Shown: positions 1-6,044 of the stretch, one piece after another
Layout of the letters: each line of letters opens with the position of its first letter
Position numbering within the stretch: the first letter of the stretch is position 1
From: Dehalococcoidia bacterium
Lineage (GTDB): Bacteria; Chloroflexota; Dehalococcoidia; E44-bin15
Assembly (NCBI GenBank): GCA_004377275.1
Contig: SOIC01000166.1
Location: 1 to 7,660 of the forward strand
Direction of reading: 5' to 3'
DNA length: 7,660 nt
Program-made: the position numbers and the translations under genes
Notes under the pieces: model-generated
What the model was told of the DNA's origin: nothing
Seen by the model: only the letters and a program-made list of their open reading frames with translations
Database searches by the model: none

Positions 1-45
1 TAGCGAATTCTAGCAAACCTGCTACGTGAAGTCAAGCGCCGTATA

Positions 46-74
46 TTGAAATTAGCGGCACTTTATGCTAAAGT
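46..74 (+). promoter_or_regulatory. possible promoter for tRNA-Ala
   Basis: TTGAAA at 46-51 and TAAAGT at 69-74 are 17 bases apart, close to sigma-70-type -35 and -10 boxes. They would start transcription at about 81, just upstream of the tRNA at 88. The -10 matches consensus at only four of six positions, so this is a suggestion. Nothing else is recognisable in bases 1-87; the three forward frames there show no convincing end of an upstream gene. Confidence 0.35.
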
Positions 75-87
75 TGAATACGAATCC

Positions 88-160
88 GGGGCTGTAGCTC
101 AATTGGGAGAGTGCTTGACTGGCAGTCAAGAGGTAGCGGGTTCGAATCCCGCCAGCTCCA
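88..160 (+). tRNA. tRNA-Ala (anticodon GGC)
   Basis: A complete cloverleaf of 73 bases. The acceptor stem is 88-94 with 153-159, the D arm 97-112, the anticodon stem 114-118 with 126-130, and the T arm GCGGG/CCCGC is 136-140 with 148-152 closing a TTCGAAT loop. The loop CTGGCAG (119-125) places GGC as the anticodon, which reads GCC and GCU (alanine). The third acceptor pair is G90-T157, the G3:U70 pair that is the identity element of alanine tRNAs and independently supports the call. The discriminator base is A160. The next bases are CTT, so CCA is not encoded and must be added after transcription. The lipocalin-like gene starts 34 bases downstream and may be read through from this unit. Confidence 0.97.
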
Positions 161-194
161 CTTTTTACCTCCCCTCTATTATCCACGGGATGTA

Positions 195-635
195 ATGACA
201 AACACTGAAATGACACAGAACCCCTTCGTAGGCACATGGAGACTGCTGTCCTATGAGGTGAGAAGGGCGGATGGTGAGGTCAGATATCCCTGGGGCCAGG
301 ACCCCGTGGGGTTCCTGATGTACAGCGAGGAGGGGTATGTGTCCGTGGCTATGATGAGTGCCAACCGTCCCAGGTTCAGTGCTAAAGACATCAAGAGGGG
401 GACTACCGAGGAGAAGGTGGCGGCTGTTGATACCTATATATCCTATTGCGGAAGGTATGAAGTTCAGGGAGACACGGTCATTCACCACGTTGAGGTCTGC
501 CTCTTTCCCAACTGGATCGGTAATGACCAGAAACGCACCTTTAAATTCGATGGTGACAGGCTCTTATTAAGTACAGAGCCGATCGCGGTGGGCGAGATGC
601 AATGGACCGGACATCTCATCTGGGAACGCATTTGA
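195..635 (+). CDS. lipocalin-like domain protein
   Basis: A 146-residue protein that fills one Lipocalin_5-type (lipocalin-like) domain from end to end. Visible family features are the opening GTW motif at residues 13-15, a YPWG stretch near 31-34, a Y/M-rich strand around 41-54, YCGRYEV at 84-90, HHVE at 97-100, NW at 106-107, a DGDRL turn at 119-123 and the closing LIWER at 141-145. These small beta-barrels are predicted to bind a small ligand; none is known for this group, so the substrate is open. There is no signal peptide or membrane segment, so it should be cytoplasmic. The reading frame stays open back into the tRNA, but similarity begins only at FVGTW, so ATG 195 is chosen, with a weak GGGA 5-8 bases upstream. 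ATG 210 is an alternative start. No partner gene is close enough to suggest a pathway. Confidence 0.85.
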   Translation: MTNTEMTQNPFVGTWRLLSYEVRRADGEVRYPWGQDPVGFLMYSEEGYVSVAMMSANRPRFSAKDIKRGTTEEKVAAVDTYISYCGRYEVQGDTVIHHVEVCLFPNWIGNDQKRTFKFDGDRLLLSTEPIAVGEMQWTGHLIWERI

Positions 636-652
636 ATCTTGCGTTCTACCTA

Positions 653-745
653 CCACTTACAGCAGTCCAGCACAGCGACAGCAAGGTGCAACATCGCTAT
701 TCCGCAATCCAGAAGCTTGGATACACTAAGAATCACACCTAGATT
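653..745 (-). pseudogene. 3' remnant of a nitroreductase gene
   Basis: Read on the - strand, this segment encodes SKLLDCGIAMLHLAVAVLDC followed by CKW and a stop. It closely matches residues about 224-249 of the intact nitroreductase at 1987-2775 (SKRLDCGIAMLHIEVAALDC...GKW). At DNA level the + strand cores are near-identical, for example GTGCAACATCGC, ATTCCGCAATC and GCTTGGATA in both copies in the same order. The remnant lacks nine bases present in the intact copy and stops right after the W. Upstream of about 745 the similarity fades and no FMN-binding region remains, so it cannot make a working enzyme. It lies in the same orientation as the intact gene, on the far side of usp. Confidence 0.65.
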
Positions 746-783
746 GAAGCGGCGCTGAGCGCACGCCCCACCACCGGAAAAGC

Positions 784-816
784 TCTCCCTAGAGCGGCAG
801 ATGCTCTTAGGGGAGA
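784..816. repeat. imperfect inverted repeat, strong hairpin
   Basis: TCTCCC (784-789) pairs with GGGAGA (811-816), TA (790-791) with TA (808-809), and GAGC (792-795) with GCTC (803-806). This gives a 12-pair stem with single-base bulges at 807 and 810 and a seven-base loop GGCAGAT. It is not followed by a T-run on the + strand. On the - strand it is followed by GCTTTTCC, so it could be the old terminator of a lost - strand gene. It could equally be a small palindromic repeat. Confidence 0.5.
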
Positions 817-925
817 AGCACCCAGTTAGAGATGAAACCCTGAAGCCGGATATCTCCTCGGTGAATCCGCATGAGGCCACCATCAAGCTCCAGAGCTTTG
901 GTGAAAGGCCAAGAGTAGACTTGCA

Positions 926-958
926 ACAACTCTGATTTTTATCAGGCCCGAAAGTTGT
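926..958. promoter_or_regulatory. nested inverted repeats in usp promoter region
   Basis: ACAACT (926-931) is matched by AGTTGT (953-958). Inside that pair, CTGAT (932-936) is matched by ATCAG (941-945) around TTTT. The outer right arm runs into the first base of the TATAAT box at 958, and the inner dyad covers the expected -35 position. A regulator bound here would block or position RNA polymerase. No -35 box of good quality is present, which fits a promoter needing an activator; that part is inference. Confidence 0.4.
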
Positions 959-963
959 ATAAT
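958..963 (+). promoter_or_regulatory. -10 box of the usp promoter
   Basis: A perfect TATAAT preceded directly by TTG. Transcription would start near 970, leaving about 30 bases of leader before the ATG at 1000. The sequence 17-18 bases upstream (GATTTTT) is a poor -35. Confidence 0.5.
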
Positions 964-999
964 CATTAATAGATGTATCATAAGTGTGGGAGGTTCACA

Positions 1000-1899
1000 A
1001 TGTATGAGAAAATACTCGTTACCCTGGACGGATCGGAGCTGGCTGAGATTGCTCTACCCTACGCTGAGGAGCTGGCAGGAGCTCTGGATTCTGAGGTCAC
1101 CCTGATACATGTTTCTGAGTCAGCCGAGGACAAGTATCTACACATGGACGAGTTGTACATGGAGAAAATGGTTGAGGCCACAAGGAAAGGTGCCGAAAGG
1201 TATCGCGGGAAACCGGCCAAGGTGGGCGCAGTCCATCTGGTCGGACACACTGCCGAGCAGATTGTGGACTATGCGGACAAGGAGAAAATTGGCTTAATCG
1301 TGATGGCTACTCACGGCCGGTCTGGCATCAGGCGCTGGTTCTTGGGAAACGTAGCTGCCAAGGTGGTGAGGGCTACGGAGCGGCCGGTAGTGCTCATCAG
1401 GGCTAAGGACGCCCGTCCCAAAGTGAGTCAGAAGCGTTTGCTGAACAAGGCGCTCGTTCCCCTGGATGGCTCAAAGGAAAGCGAAGCGGTAATTCCCTAT
1501 ATCAGTGAGCTTGCCTCCAAGATCAAAGCAGAAGTCGTCCTCTTTCAGGTAGTGGCGCCGGCCCACTTGGTTTACAGCATCCCGGGAGAGGCTGTCCAAA
1601 AGCTCTACAGCCCGGAGGAGATGGAGAAGATAATAGCGAAGTCCAAAGGTTACCTAGATACGGTGGGTGCTGAACTTAGGGACAAAGGAATCAACGCAAT
1701 GTCCGAGGTTGGACTTGGGGTCCCGGCGGAAGAAATTATCAGGATCGCCGACGAAATACAGGCCGATGTGGTGGCTATGTCTACACATGGGCATTCCGGC
1801 ATAAGTCGTTGGGCATTCGGGAGTACCGCAGATAAAGTCCTACATGCAGGGAACACTCCGGTTTTATTGGTGAGGGCATCAAGCGCGACTACGAAGTAG
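1000..1899 (+). CDS. universal stress protein, two UspA domains in tandem
   Basis: A 299-residue protein made of two complete UspA folds, roughly residues 1-137 and 145-294, each opening with the first beta strand (KILVTLDGS at 4-12, KALVPLDGS at 150-158). Each carries the ATP-binding loop of the family: ATHG at 103-106 with nine residues to GN at 116-117, and STHG at 261-264 with nine residues to GS at 274-275. The second site matches the G(S/T) ending of ATP-binding members; the first has Asn there and may bind nucleotide less well. Such proteins are cytoplasmic, usually dimeric, and accumulate on starvation or energy stress; the target here is unknown. The frame is open from ATG 973, but ATG 1000 has GGGAGG six bases upstream and fits the domain start exactly. 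The gene is alone on its strand and convergent with the nitroreductase. Confidence 0.95.
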   Translation: MYEKILVTLDGSELAEIALPYAEELAGALDSEVTLIHVSESAEDKYLHMDELYMEKMVEATRKGAERYRGKPAKVGAVHLVGHTAEQIVDYADKEKIGLIVMATHGRSGIRRWFLGNVAAKVVRATERPVVLIRAKDARPKVSQKRLLNKALVPLDGSKESEAVIPYISELASKIKAEVVLFQVVAPAHLVYSIPGEAVQKLYSPEEMEKIIAKSKGYLDTVGAELRDKGINAMSEVGLGVPAEEIIRIADEIQADVVAMSTHGHSGISRWAFGSTADKVLHAGNTPVLLVRASSATTK

Positions 1900-1986
1900 C
1901 GAGGCATACCTCCTGAAACCTGGGGTGGGGAAGATACCTCATCGCCGGCGAAGTGCTAGCTAAATTGTGAGGAGTGCACATGTAGG
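1900..1986. other. convergent gap between usp and nitroreductase
   Basis: This is the meeting point of two convergent genes. A weak GAGG-CATA-CCTC hairpin (1901-1912) follows the usp stop, and a short perfect palindrome TCGCCGGCGA lies at 1942-1951. Neither has a T-run on either strand, so no convincing terminator is visible for either gene. Confidence 0.4.
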
Positions 1987-2775
1987 TCAAATCGTGAACT
2001 TAGCCACCTTCGGAGCTTCTAGAAACTCCCACTTGCCCTGCACGCCGCAGTCCAGTGCAGCGACCTCGATGTGCAACATCGCGATTCCGCAATCGAGACG
2101 CTTGGATATACCAAACTCGAGCCTTGAACCATATACGGAAACGGTTATACTATCTGGTTCTACATAGAAGCGCCAGGGCTGTCTGTTGATAGCGGAAGGG
2201 GCTAGCGTAGCTGCTTCCAGGGCTGATTTCATCCAATGAGGCCACTCCGCCTGCCCCAGTCCGGTGACCAGTTCTGCCAGGGGTTTGCGCCGGTGGGTTC
2301 GACCAAAGCCCGTCATTATTCTTTCTTCCAGTGAAAAGTCCTCTATGGCGTAGCCAACGGGGGTTACTGCTAAAACTCTTTCGTTTTCGCCGGTGCCGAC
2401 GATGGATGCAGCAACTTTAGGGCGGAAAAACCCGCCCACCCAGCAAGTGGCCAGGTCCATAGCTGTTGCCTCCAGGATGATACCTTCTCCCAAGTAGCCA
2501 ACCTTTTCTTGAATGTAAGGATCATCCATCTTGCCAATAAAGGCGATAAGGGCAGGAGCGCCTTTGATCTTACCGTAATGGCCGATGATTCCCTTAAAAA
2601 TTTCATCGGGCGATTGGGTTGTTAGCTCTGCTCTGGCCTGCGGGAAAGGTCTGAAATCGCGGCAAATGTTTTGCATGTGGGACAGCAGGTCTGGCTCAAG
2701 ATCGGTGGAGTCATAAGTGCGCCGGGACCTTCTGTAGGGAATTGCGGCATGCCATTTGGAAAACGGGATCTCCAT
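1987..2775 (-). CDS. nitroreductase family protein (TM1586 type)
   Basis: A 262-residue flavoprotein of the putative TM nitroreductase type, in which two half-domains of the nitroreductase fold are fused in one chain. Seen in the sequence: RRSRR at 15-19 (the usual FMN-phosphate contact), FKGIIGHYGKIKGAP at 60-74, EKVGYLGEGIILEATA at 90-105, TCWVGGFF at 110-117, the second half with LAPSAINRQPW at 191-201, and LDCGIAMLH at 227-235. Members are expected to bind FMN and use NAD(P)H, but natural substrates are mostly unknown. A GTG at 2787 gives four more residues. ATG 2775 is preferred because AGGTGA ends eight bases upstream and the family begins near this point. Only 22 bases separate it from the HoxU-like gene, so it is probably the last gene of that operon. 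A decayed copy of its 3' end lies at 653-745. Confidence 0.93.
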   Translation of the reverse strand: MEIPFSKWHAAIPYRRSRRTYDSTDLEPDLLSHMQNICRDFRPFPQARAELTTQSPDEIFKGIIGHYGKIKGAPALIAFIGKMDDPYIQEKVGYLGEGIILEATAMDLATCWVGGFFRPKVAASIVGTGENERVLAVTPVGYAIEDFSLEERIMTGFGRTHRRKPLAELVTGLGQAEWPHWMKSALEAATLAPSAINRQPWRFYVEPDSITVSVYGSRLEFGISKRLDCGIAMLHIEVAALDCGVQGKWEFLEAPKVAKFTI

Positions 2776-2797
2776 CAATGATGTCACCTGTGTTTGT

Positions 2798-3448
2798 TCA
2801 CGTGGACTTTTTCACATTTTTCGAAATAGCGCCCACCGGACAGACCTCGGCGCATAGCCCGCAGCCGTCGCATCTGGTATCGACCAGGCGATCGCCCCCG
2901 AAGGCGCTGATGATGGTGCGGTCGCCGCGAAAGGCATAGTTGAGTGCGCCGATGCCCCGCTGTTCCACGCAGGCCCAGATGCATTTGCTGCAGACGACGC
3001 ACATATTCGGATCGAGGATGATATCGGGATGGCTGTCGTCCACTGGTAGGTCACGAAGCTTCTTGCGGAAGCGCTTCGTATTCAGATTGACCTTAAGGAA
3101 AGATGCGATGTTTTGCAGTTCGCAGTGTTTGTTTGCCGGGCAGGTCTTGCATTCGATGGGATGTGACGCCAGCAGCAGCTCCAGGGCGGTTCGCTGGAGC
3201 CGGCGGATGCGGGGCCCATCAGTGTGGACAATGGCGCCCTCGGCTACTTCCTCGGTGCAGGCGGTAACCGGCTGGGGCCTTCCCTCGATCTCGACGAAGC
3301 AGAGGCGGCAGCCGGCATGCGGCCTGACGCCGCTAATGGCGCACAGGTTGGGGATATAGATGCCCGCATCCAGGGCGGCGAAAAGGACTTTTTCGCCCTG
3401 CTTTGCCCGAATTGGGACACCGTCGATAGTTAGCTTAATCTTTTCCAT
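2798..3448 (-). CDS. HoxU-like iron-sulfur subunit of an NAD(P)H-linked oxidoreductase
   Basis: A 216-residue electron-transfer subunit equivalent to HoxU or the N-terminal part of NuoG and of HydA/HndD. It has three modules in order. A plant-type [2Fe-2S] domain uses C36, C47, C50 and C64. The His-Cys3 [4Fe-4S] motif is H96, C100, C103, C109. A two-cluster ferredoxin uses C150, C153, C156, C160 and C193, C196, C199, C203. All expected ligands are present. The chain ends 13 residues after the last Cys, so there is no H-cluster domain (no TSCCP or MACxxGC motif) and no molybdopterin domain: it passes electrons but has no active site. ATG 3448 is chosen because the [2Fe-2S] fold starts there; the upstream open frame only overlaps nuoF. 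It overlaps the nuoF-like stop by 14 bases and has no ribosome site of its own, so translational coupling is likely. It should form the NADH-to-partner wire of the complex. Confidence 0.92.
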   Translation of the reverse strand: MEKIKLTIDGVPIRAKQGEKVLFAALDAGIYIPNLCAISGVRPHAGCRLCFVEIEGRPQPVTACTEEVAEGAIVHTDGPRIRRLQRTALELLLASHPIECKTCPANKHCELQNIASFLKVNLNTKRFRKKLRDLPVDDSHPDIILDPNMCVVCSKCIWACVEQRGIGALNYAFRGDRTIISAFGGDRLVDTRCDGCGLCAEVCPVGAISKNVKKST

Positions 3449-5378
3449 TTTTATCAGGAGGCCTCGGTTCTGAAGGTGGTAGCTCGCTAACCGGCGATAT
3501 CCTAATAACGGCGCTGTACTGGGGTGGGCAGGCATCGACACAGGAGCCGCACTTGACGCACTTTTCCTGGTCGATGACCTTGATCCCCTTTTTGCCACTG
3601 AAGATTGCTTCCACCGGGCAGGAGCCGACACAGGCATCGCAGGAGCGCTCGCACTTCACTGGTAGGATGTAAAATGCGGTGAGTTCCGGGCACACCTTCG
3701 CCGGGCAGCGCTTCTCAGCTATATGAGCCTCATACTCTTCATGAAAATATCGCAGGGTGGTCAGGATCGGGTTGGGCGCTGTCTTCCCCAGGCCGCAGAG
3801 CGCTCCACCTTTGATATCGGCCGCTAGCTCCTCAAGGAGAGCGATGTCGCCAGGATTTCCCTCACCCCTGGTTATGTCCTCGAGTATATCCAGCATCTGT
3901 GCCGTTCCCAGGCGGCAAAAGGTGCACTTGCCGCATGATTCCTTGCGGGTGAAGTCGAGGAAGTAGCGCGCGGTATCGACCATACAGTTATCCTCGTCGA
4001 GGATGACCATACCCCCAGACCCCATCATGGCTCCCGCCTCAGTGAGCGAGTCGAAGTCGATGGGCAGATCCAGGAGGCTCTCGGGGAGACAGCCACCCGA
4101 CGGGCCTCCAATCTGCACTGCCTTGAATTTCCTGCCGTTGGGGATGCCTCCGCCCACCTCAAAGATGAGTTTTCGTAGTGTCGTGCCCATCGGTATCTCT
4201 ATAAGGCCGGTGTTGAGCACCTTGCCTGCCAGGGCGAAGACGGCTGTTCCCTTTGAGGCTGGTGTGCCGATGTTTGCGAACCACTCCGCACCGCGGTCGA
4301 TGATTGGCGGGACGCTCGCAAGGGTCTTGACGTTATTGATCAGCGTCGGCTGGTTCTTCAGGCCTTCGGTGGCGGGGAACGGAGGGCGGTGCCATGGCCA
4401 GCCGCGTCTCCCTTCAAGCGATGCGATGAGCGCGGTCTCTTCGCCGCAAACGAATGCCCCGGAGCCCCGCATCACCTCGATCTCGAAGCCAAAACCGTGG
4501 CCCATGATATCGTCGCCGAGGAGTCCCAGCTCCGCACTCTGCCTCAGGGCGGTATCGACACGTGCCACCGCCAGCGGATACTCGATACGAACGTATATGT
4601 AGCCTTTGGCTGCGCCAACGGCATAACCAGCGATGATCATGCCCTCGATGACGGAGTGGGGGTCGCTCTCCAGGATGGCACGGTCCATGAAGGCGCCCGG
4701 GTCGCCCTCATCGGCGTTACAGATGACATACCTGGCGGTGCCGGGAGCATCGCGGCATATCTGCCACTTGTCCCCGGTAGGGAATCCAGCGCCGCCCCGC
4801 CCCCTGAGCCCGGAGCGTGTAATATCCTCGATGATGTCCTGTGGCGCCATGCCCAGAGCTTTCAGTAGCGCAGCATAGCCGCCATTGGCGATATACTGGT
4901 TAATATCTTCGGGGTCGATATCCCCGCAGCGCGCCAGAAGGATGCGCTTTTCGTACTGAAACCTCGGCTGGTCAAAAATGGTGGGGATGAGCTCGTTCTC
5001 CTCGAGGGCACCGAGGGCAAACTCGGGGCAGGGGTCATTACCGAGAATGTAATCGGAGATGAGCCGCGCGGCGATACCCGGCGTCACATATCCGTAGCAG
5101 ATCGGGGGAAGGCCTGGCTTGGTAATAACCACCAGTGGCTCGGCATAGCAATGGCCCATACACCCCACTTCGGTGATGATGGCATCGACCCTTTTCTCTG
5201 CTAGTTCTTCCTTAAAGGTTTTTAAAACCTCCAAGGCGCCGGCGGCTCGGCCGCAGGTCGCAGTGCCGATGGTGATGCGAGGCTTGGGGCTATTTGAAAG
5301 AGCATCCCACTCGGCGAGGGCTCGCTCCTGAATGCGTTCAAACGTCTCTTGTGGTGATTTAACCGCGCTTTCTTTCAC
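3435..5378 (-). CDS. nuoF: NuoF/HydB-like NAD(P)H dehydrogenase subunit with extra Fe-S domains
   Basis: A 647-residue flavoprotein that oxidises or reduces NAD(P)H through FMN. The order is: an N-terminal thioredoxin-like [2Fe-2S] domain (about 33-112; C42, C73, C77); the FMN/NADH-binding core (about 140-460) with GLRGRGGAGFPTGDKW at 190-205 and CNADEGDPGAFMDR at 220-233; the [4Fe-4S] ligands C482, C485, C488 and C528; and a C-terminal two-cluster ferredoxin (C576, C580, C583, C587; C607, C610, C613, C617). It ends in a Pro-rich charged tail. Plain NuoF is about 430 residues; this longer build is typical of HydB/HndC of NAD(P)-linked [FeFe]-hydrogenases and some formate dehydrogenases. The first ferredoxin motif has three residues between its first two Cys instead of two. 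The start is GTG 5378 with AAAAGG directly against it, so the ribosome site is poorly spaced; nuoE ends 45 bases upstream. NADH versus NADPH preference cannot be told. Confidence 0.95.
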   Translation of the reverse strand: MKESAVKSPQETFERIQERALAEWDALSNSPKPRITIGTATCGRAAGALEVLKTFKEELAEKRVDAIITEVGCMGHCYAEPLVVITKPGLPPICYGYVTPGIAARLISDYILGNDPCPEFALGALEENELIPTIFDQPRFQYEKRILLARCGDIDPEDINQYIANGGYAALLKALGMAPQDIIEDITRSGLRGRGGAGFPTGDKWQICRDAPGTARYVICNADEGDPGAFMDRAILESDPHSVIEGMIIAGYAVGAAKGYIYVRIEYPLAVARVDTALRQSAELGLLGDDIMGHGFGFEIEVMRGSGAFVCGEETALIASLEGRRGWPWHRPPFPATEGLKNQPTLINNVKTLASVPPIIDRGAEWFANIGTPASKGTAVFALAGKVLNTGLIEIPMGTTLRKLIFEVGGGIPNGRKFKAVQIGGPSGGCLPESLLDLPIDFDSLTEAGAMMGSGGMVILDEDNCMVDTARYFLDFTRKESCGKCTFCRLGTAQMLDILEDITRGEGNPGDIALLEELAADIKGGALCGLGKTAPNPILTTLRYFHEEYEAHIAEKRCPAKVCPELTAFYILPVKCERSCDACVGSCPVEAIFSGKKGIKVIDQEKCVKCGSCVDACPPQYSAVIRISPVSELPPSEPRPPDKNGKD

Positions 5379-5394
5379 CCTTTTCGCTCGTTTC
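5378..5394 (-). repeat. 17-base exact repeat, copy 1 (nuoF-like start)
   Basis: GAAACGAGCGAAAAGGG on the - strand; its last G is the first base of the nuoF-like GTG start codon. The identical sequence lies on the + strand at 7145-7161, in the leader of rplI. A 17-base match within a window this size is expected far less than once by chance. Both copies sit where the ribosome binds, so shared purine-rich leader function is one explanation. Confidence 0.6.
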
Positions 5395-5423
5395 TCTGGT
5401 TCAGACTTGAGAATAGAAATTGC

Positions 5424-5939
5424 TTACGATGATTTAGCCTTTTTAACCTTTTTACTCGTCTTCTGTTTCGCCAGGTCGAAGGCCAGCAGAATTCCTTTGA
5501 CCCTGGTGGGCGATACCTTGCCTTCAACCTGTTCATCGACCACCGTTACCGGCGCCATGGCGCAGCAGCCGACGCATGCGACCCGCTCCAATCCGAACTC
5601 GCGGTCTGTGGTGGTCTCCCCCACCTTGATGCCCAGCTCCCGCTGCCACGCCTCGATGATTATCCTGCCCCCCTTTATCTGGCAGGCCGTGCCCAGGCAT
5701 GCCTTTACCTGGTGCTTCCCCGGCGGCACGAAGCGAAACTGATTGTAGAAAGTGGCCACGGAGTAGACTTCACTTTCCGGAATATCCAGGAAATTGGCGG
5801 TCTCGAGCATCGCTTCACGGGGCAGATAGCCAAACTTAGCCTGGATGTCCTGTAAGATGGGGATTAGCTTGCCCCGCTCTCTGGAGCGGGACTCAAGGAT
5901 TTCGAGGGTTTGCTTTTTTATCTCTTCCTCTTCAGTCAT
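5424..5939 (-). CDS. nuoE: NuoE-like [2Fe-2S] subunit
   Basis: A 171-residue subunit of the NuoE/HoxE/HndA family. A helical N-terminal part (residues about 5-65, with ILQDIQAKFGYLP and SVATFYNQF) is followed by a thioredoxin-like [2Fe-2S] domain. The four ligands are C81, C86, C122 and C126, in the contexts CLGTAC and CVGCCAMAP; C125 is an extra cysteine beside the last ligand. Length is normal for the family apart from a Lys/Ser-rich tail after about 158. It would sit next to the NuoF-like protein and take electrons from FMN. It is the first gene of the - strand operon. ATG 5939 has no Shine-Dalgarno sequence; in its place is a tandem octamer (see 5944-5960). A good promoter lies about 65-90 bases upstream. 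Confidence 0.95.
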   Translation of the reverse strand: MTEEEEIKKQTLEILESRSRERGKLIPILQDIQAKFGYLPREAMLETANFLDIPESEVYSVATFYNQFRFVPPGKHQVKACLGTACQIKGGRIIIEAWQRELGIKVGETTTDREFGLERVACVGCCAMAPVTVVDEQVEGKVSPTRVKGILLAFDLAKQKTSKKVKKAKSS

Positions 5940-5943
5940 CTAC

Positions 5944-5960
5944 GCATTCTATGCATTCTA
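5944..5960 (-). repeat. tandem octamer in nuoE leader
   Basis: On the - strand TAGAATGC occurs twice with one A between, followed by GTAG and the nuoE ATG. It occupies the place where a ribosome-binding site would be expected. It may be a regulator half-site pair or chance. Confidence 0.35.
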
Positions 5961-6002
5961 TATATCGCCATATGTCCCAATGTTATGCCGGTCTCTCTTC
6001 TT

Positions 6003-6031
6003 ATTATAGCATTCCGTAGTATCACTGTTAA
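6003..6031 (-). promoter_or_regulatory. promoter of the nuoE operon
   Basis: On the - strand TTAACA (6026-6031) lies exactly 17 bases from a perfect TATAAT (6003-6008); the -35 matches consensus at five of six positions. Transcription would start near 5996, giving a leader of about 57 bases before the nuoE ATG. Confidence 0.7.
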
Positions 6032-6044
6032 GCGCTCTTTACAG
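6025..6044. promoter_or_regulatory. dyad over two back-to-back -35 boxes
   Basis: CTGTTAA (6025-6031) faces TTTACAG (6038-6044) across GCGCTC; eight of ten base pairs of the 20-base dyad are symmetric. It contains the -35 of the nuoE promoter on one arm and the -35 of the 5S promoter on the other, with only six bases between the hexamers. Part of the symmetry follows simply from two divergent -35 boxes, but the flanking C and G extend it. It could be a shared operator. Confidence 0.4.

Larger units (their letters stand above)
636..972. other. gene-free stretch between lipocalin-like gene and usp
   Basis: No intact gene is supported here. The stretch contains, in order, a decayed nitroreductase 3' end on the - strand (about 653-745), an imperfect long hairpin (784-816), and the promoter region of the stress gene with nested inverted repeats (926-963). 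The - strand frame is open across 650-886, but upstream of the nitroreductase-like part its translation (rich in Ser, Arg, Gly and Cys) resembles no family I recognise. The stretch looks like a scar of gene loss. Confidence 0.6.

Noticed and set aside
3..60. Helix-like open stretch in forward frame 1 before the tRNA
   Set aside because: It is preceded by a stop at base 1 and runs straight into the tRNA, with no start codon or family match.
111..194. Extension of the lipocalin-like gene back into the tRNA
   Set aside because: The family domain starts at FVGTW after residue 10 of the shorter form, and the extra codons only translate the tRNA.
52..237. Open frame on the - strand covering the tRNA
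   Set aside because: Its translation (GGIRTRYLLTASQALSQLSY) is the well-known false protein produced by reading a tRNA gene backwards.
1942..1960. Palindromes TCGCCGGCGA and GCTAGC as a bidirectional terminator
   Set aside because: They are short, separate and lack a T-run on either side.
3449..3637. Upstream 63-residue extension of the HoxU-like protein
   Set aside because: It overlaps the ferredoxin-coding end of the nuoF-like gene in another frame and is Ser/Ala/Arg-rich shadow sequence; the [2Fe-2S] fold begins at MEKIKLTI.
4003..4602. Long + strand open frames inside the nuoF-like gene
   Set aside because: They are shadows of a real - strand gene whose Cys motifs and NADH-binding site are intact; their own translations match no family.
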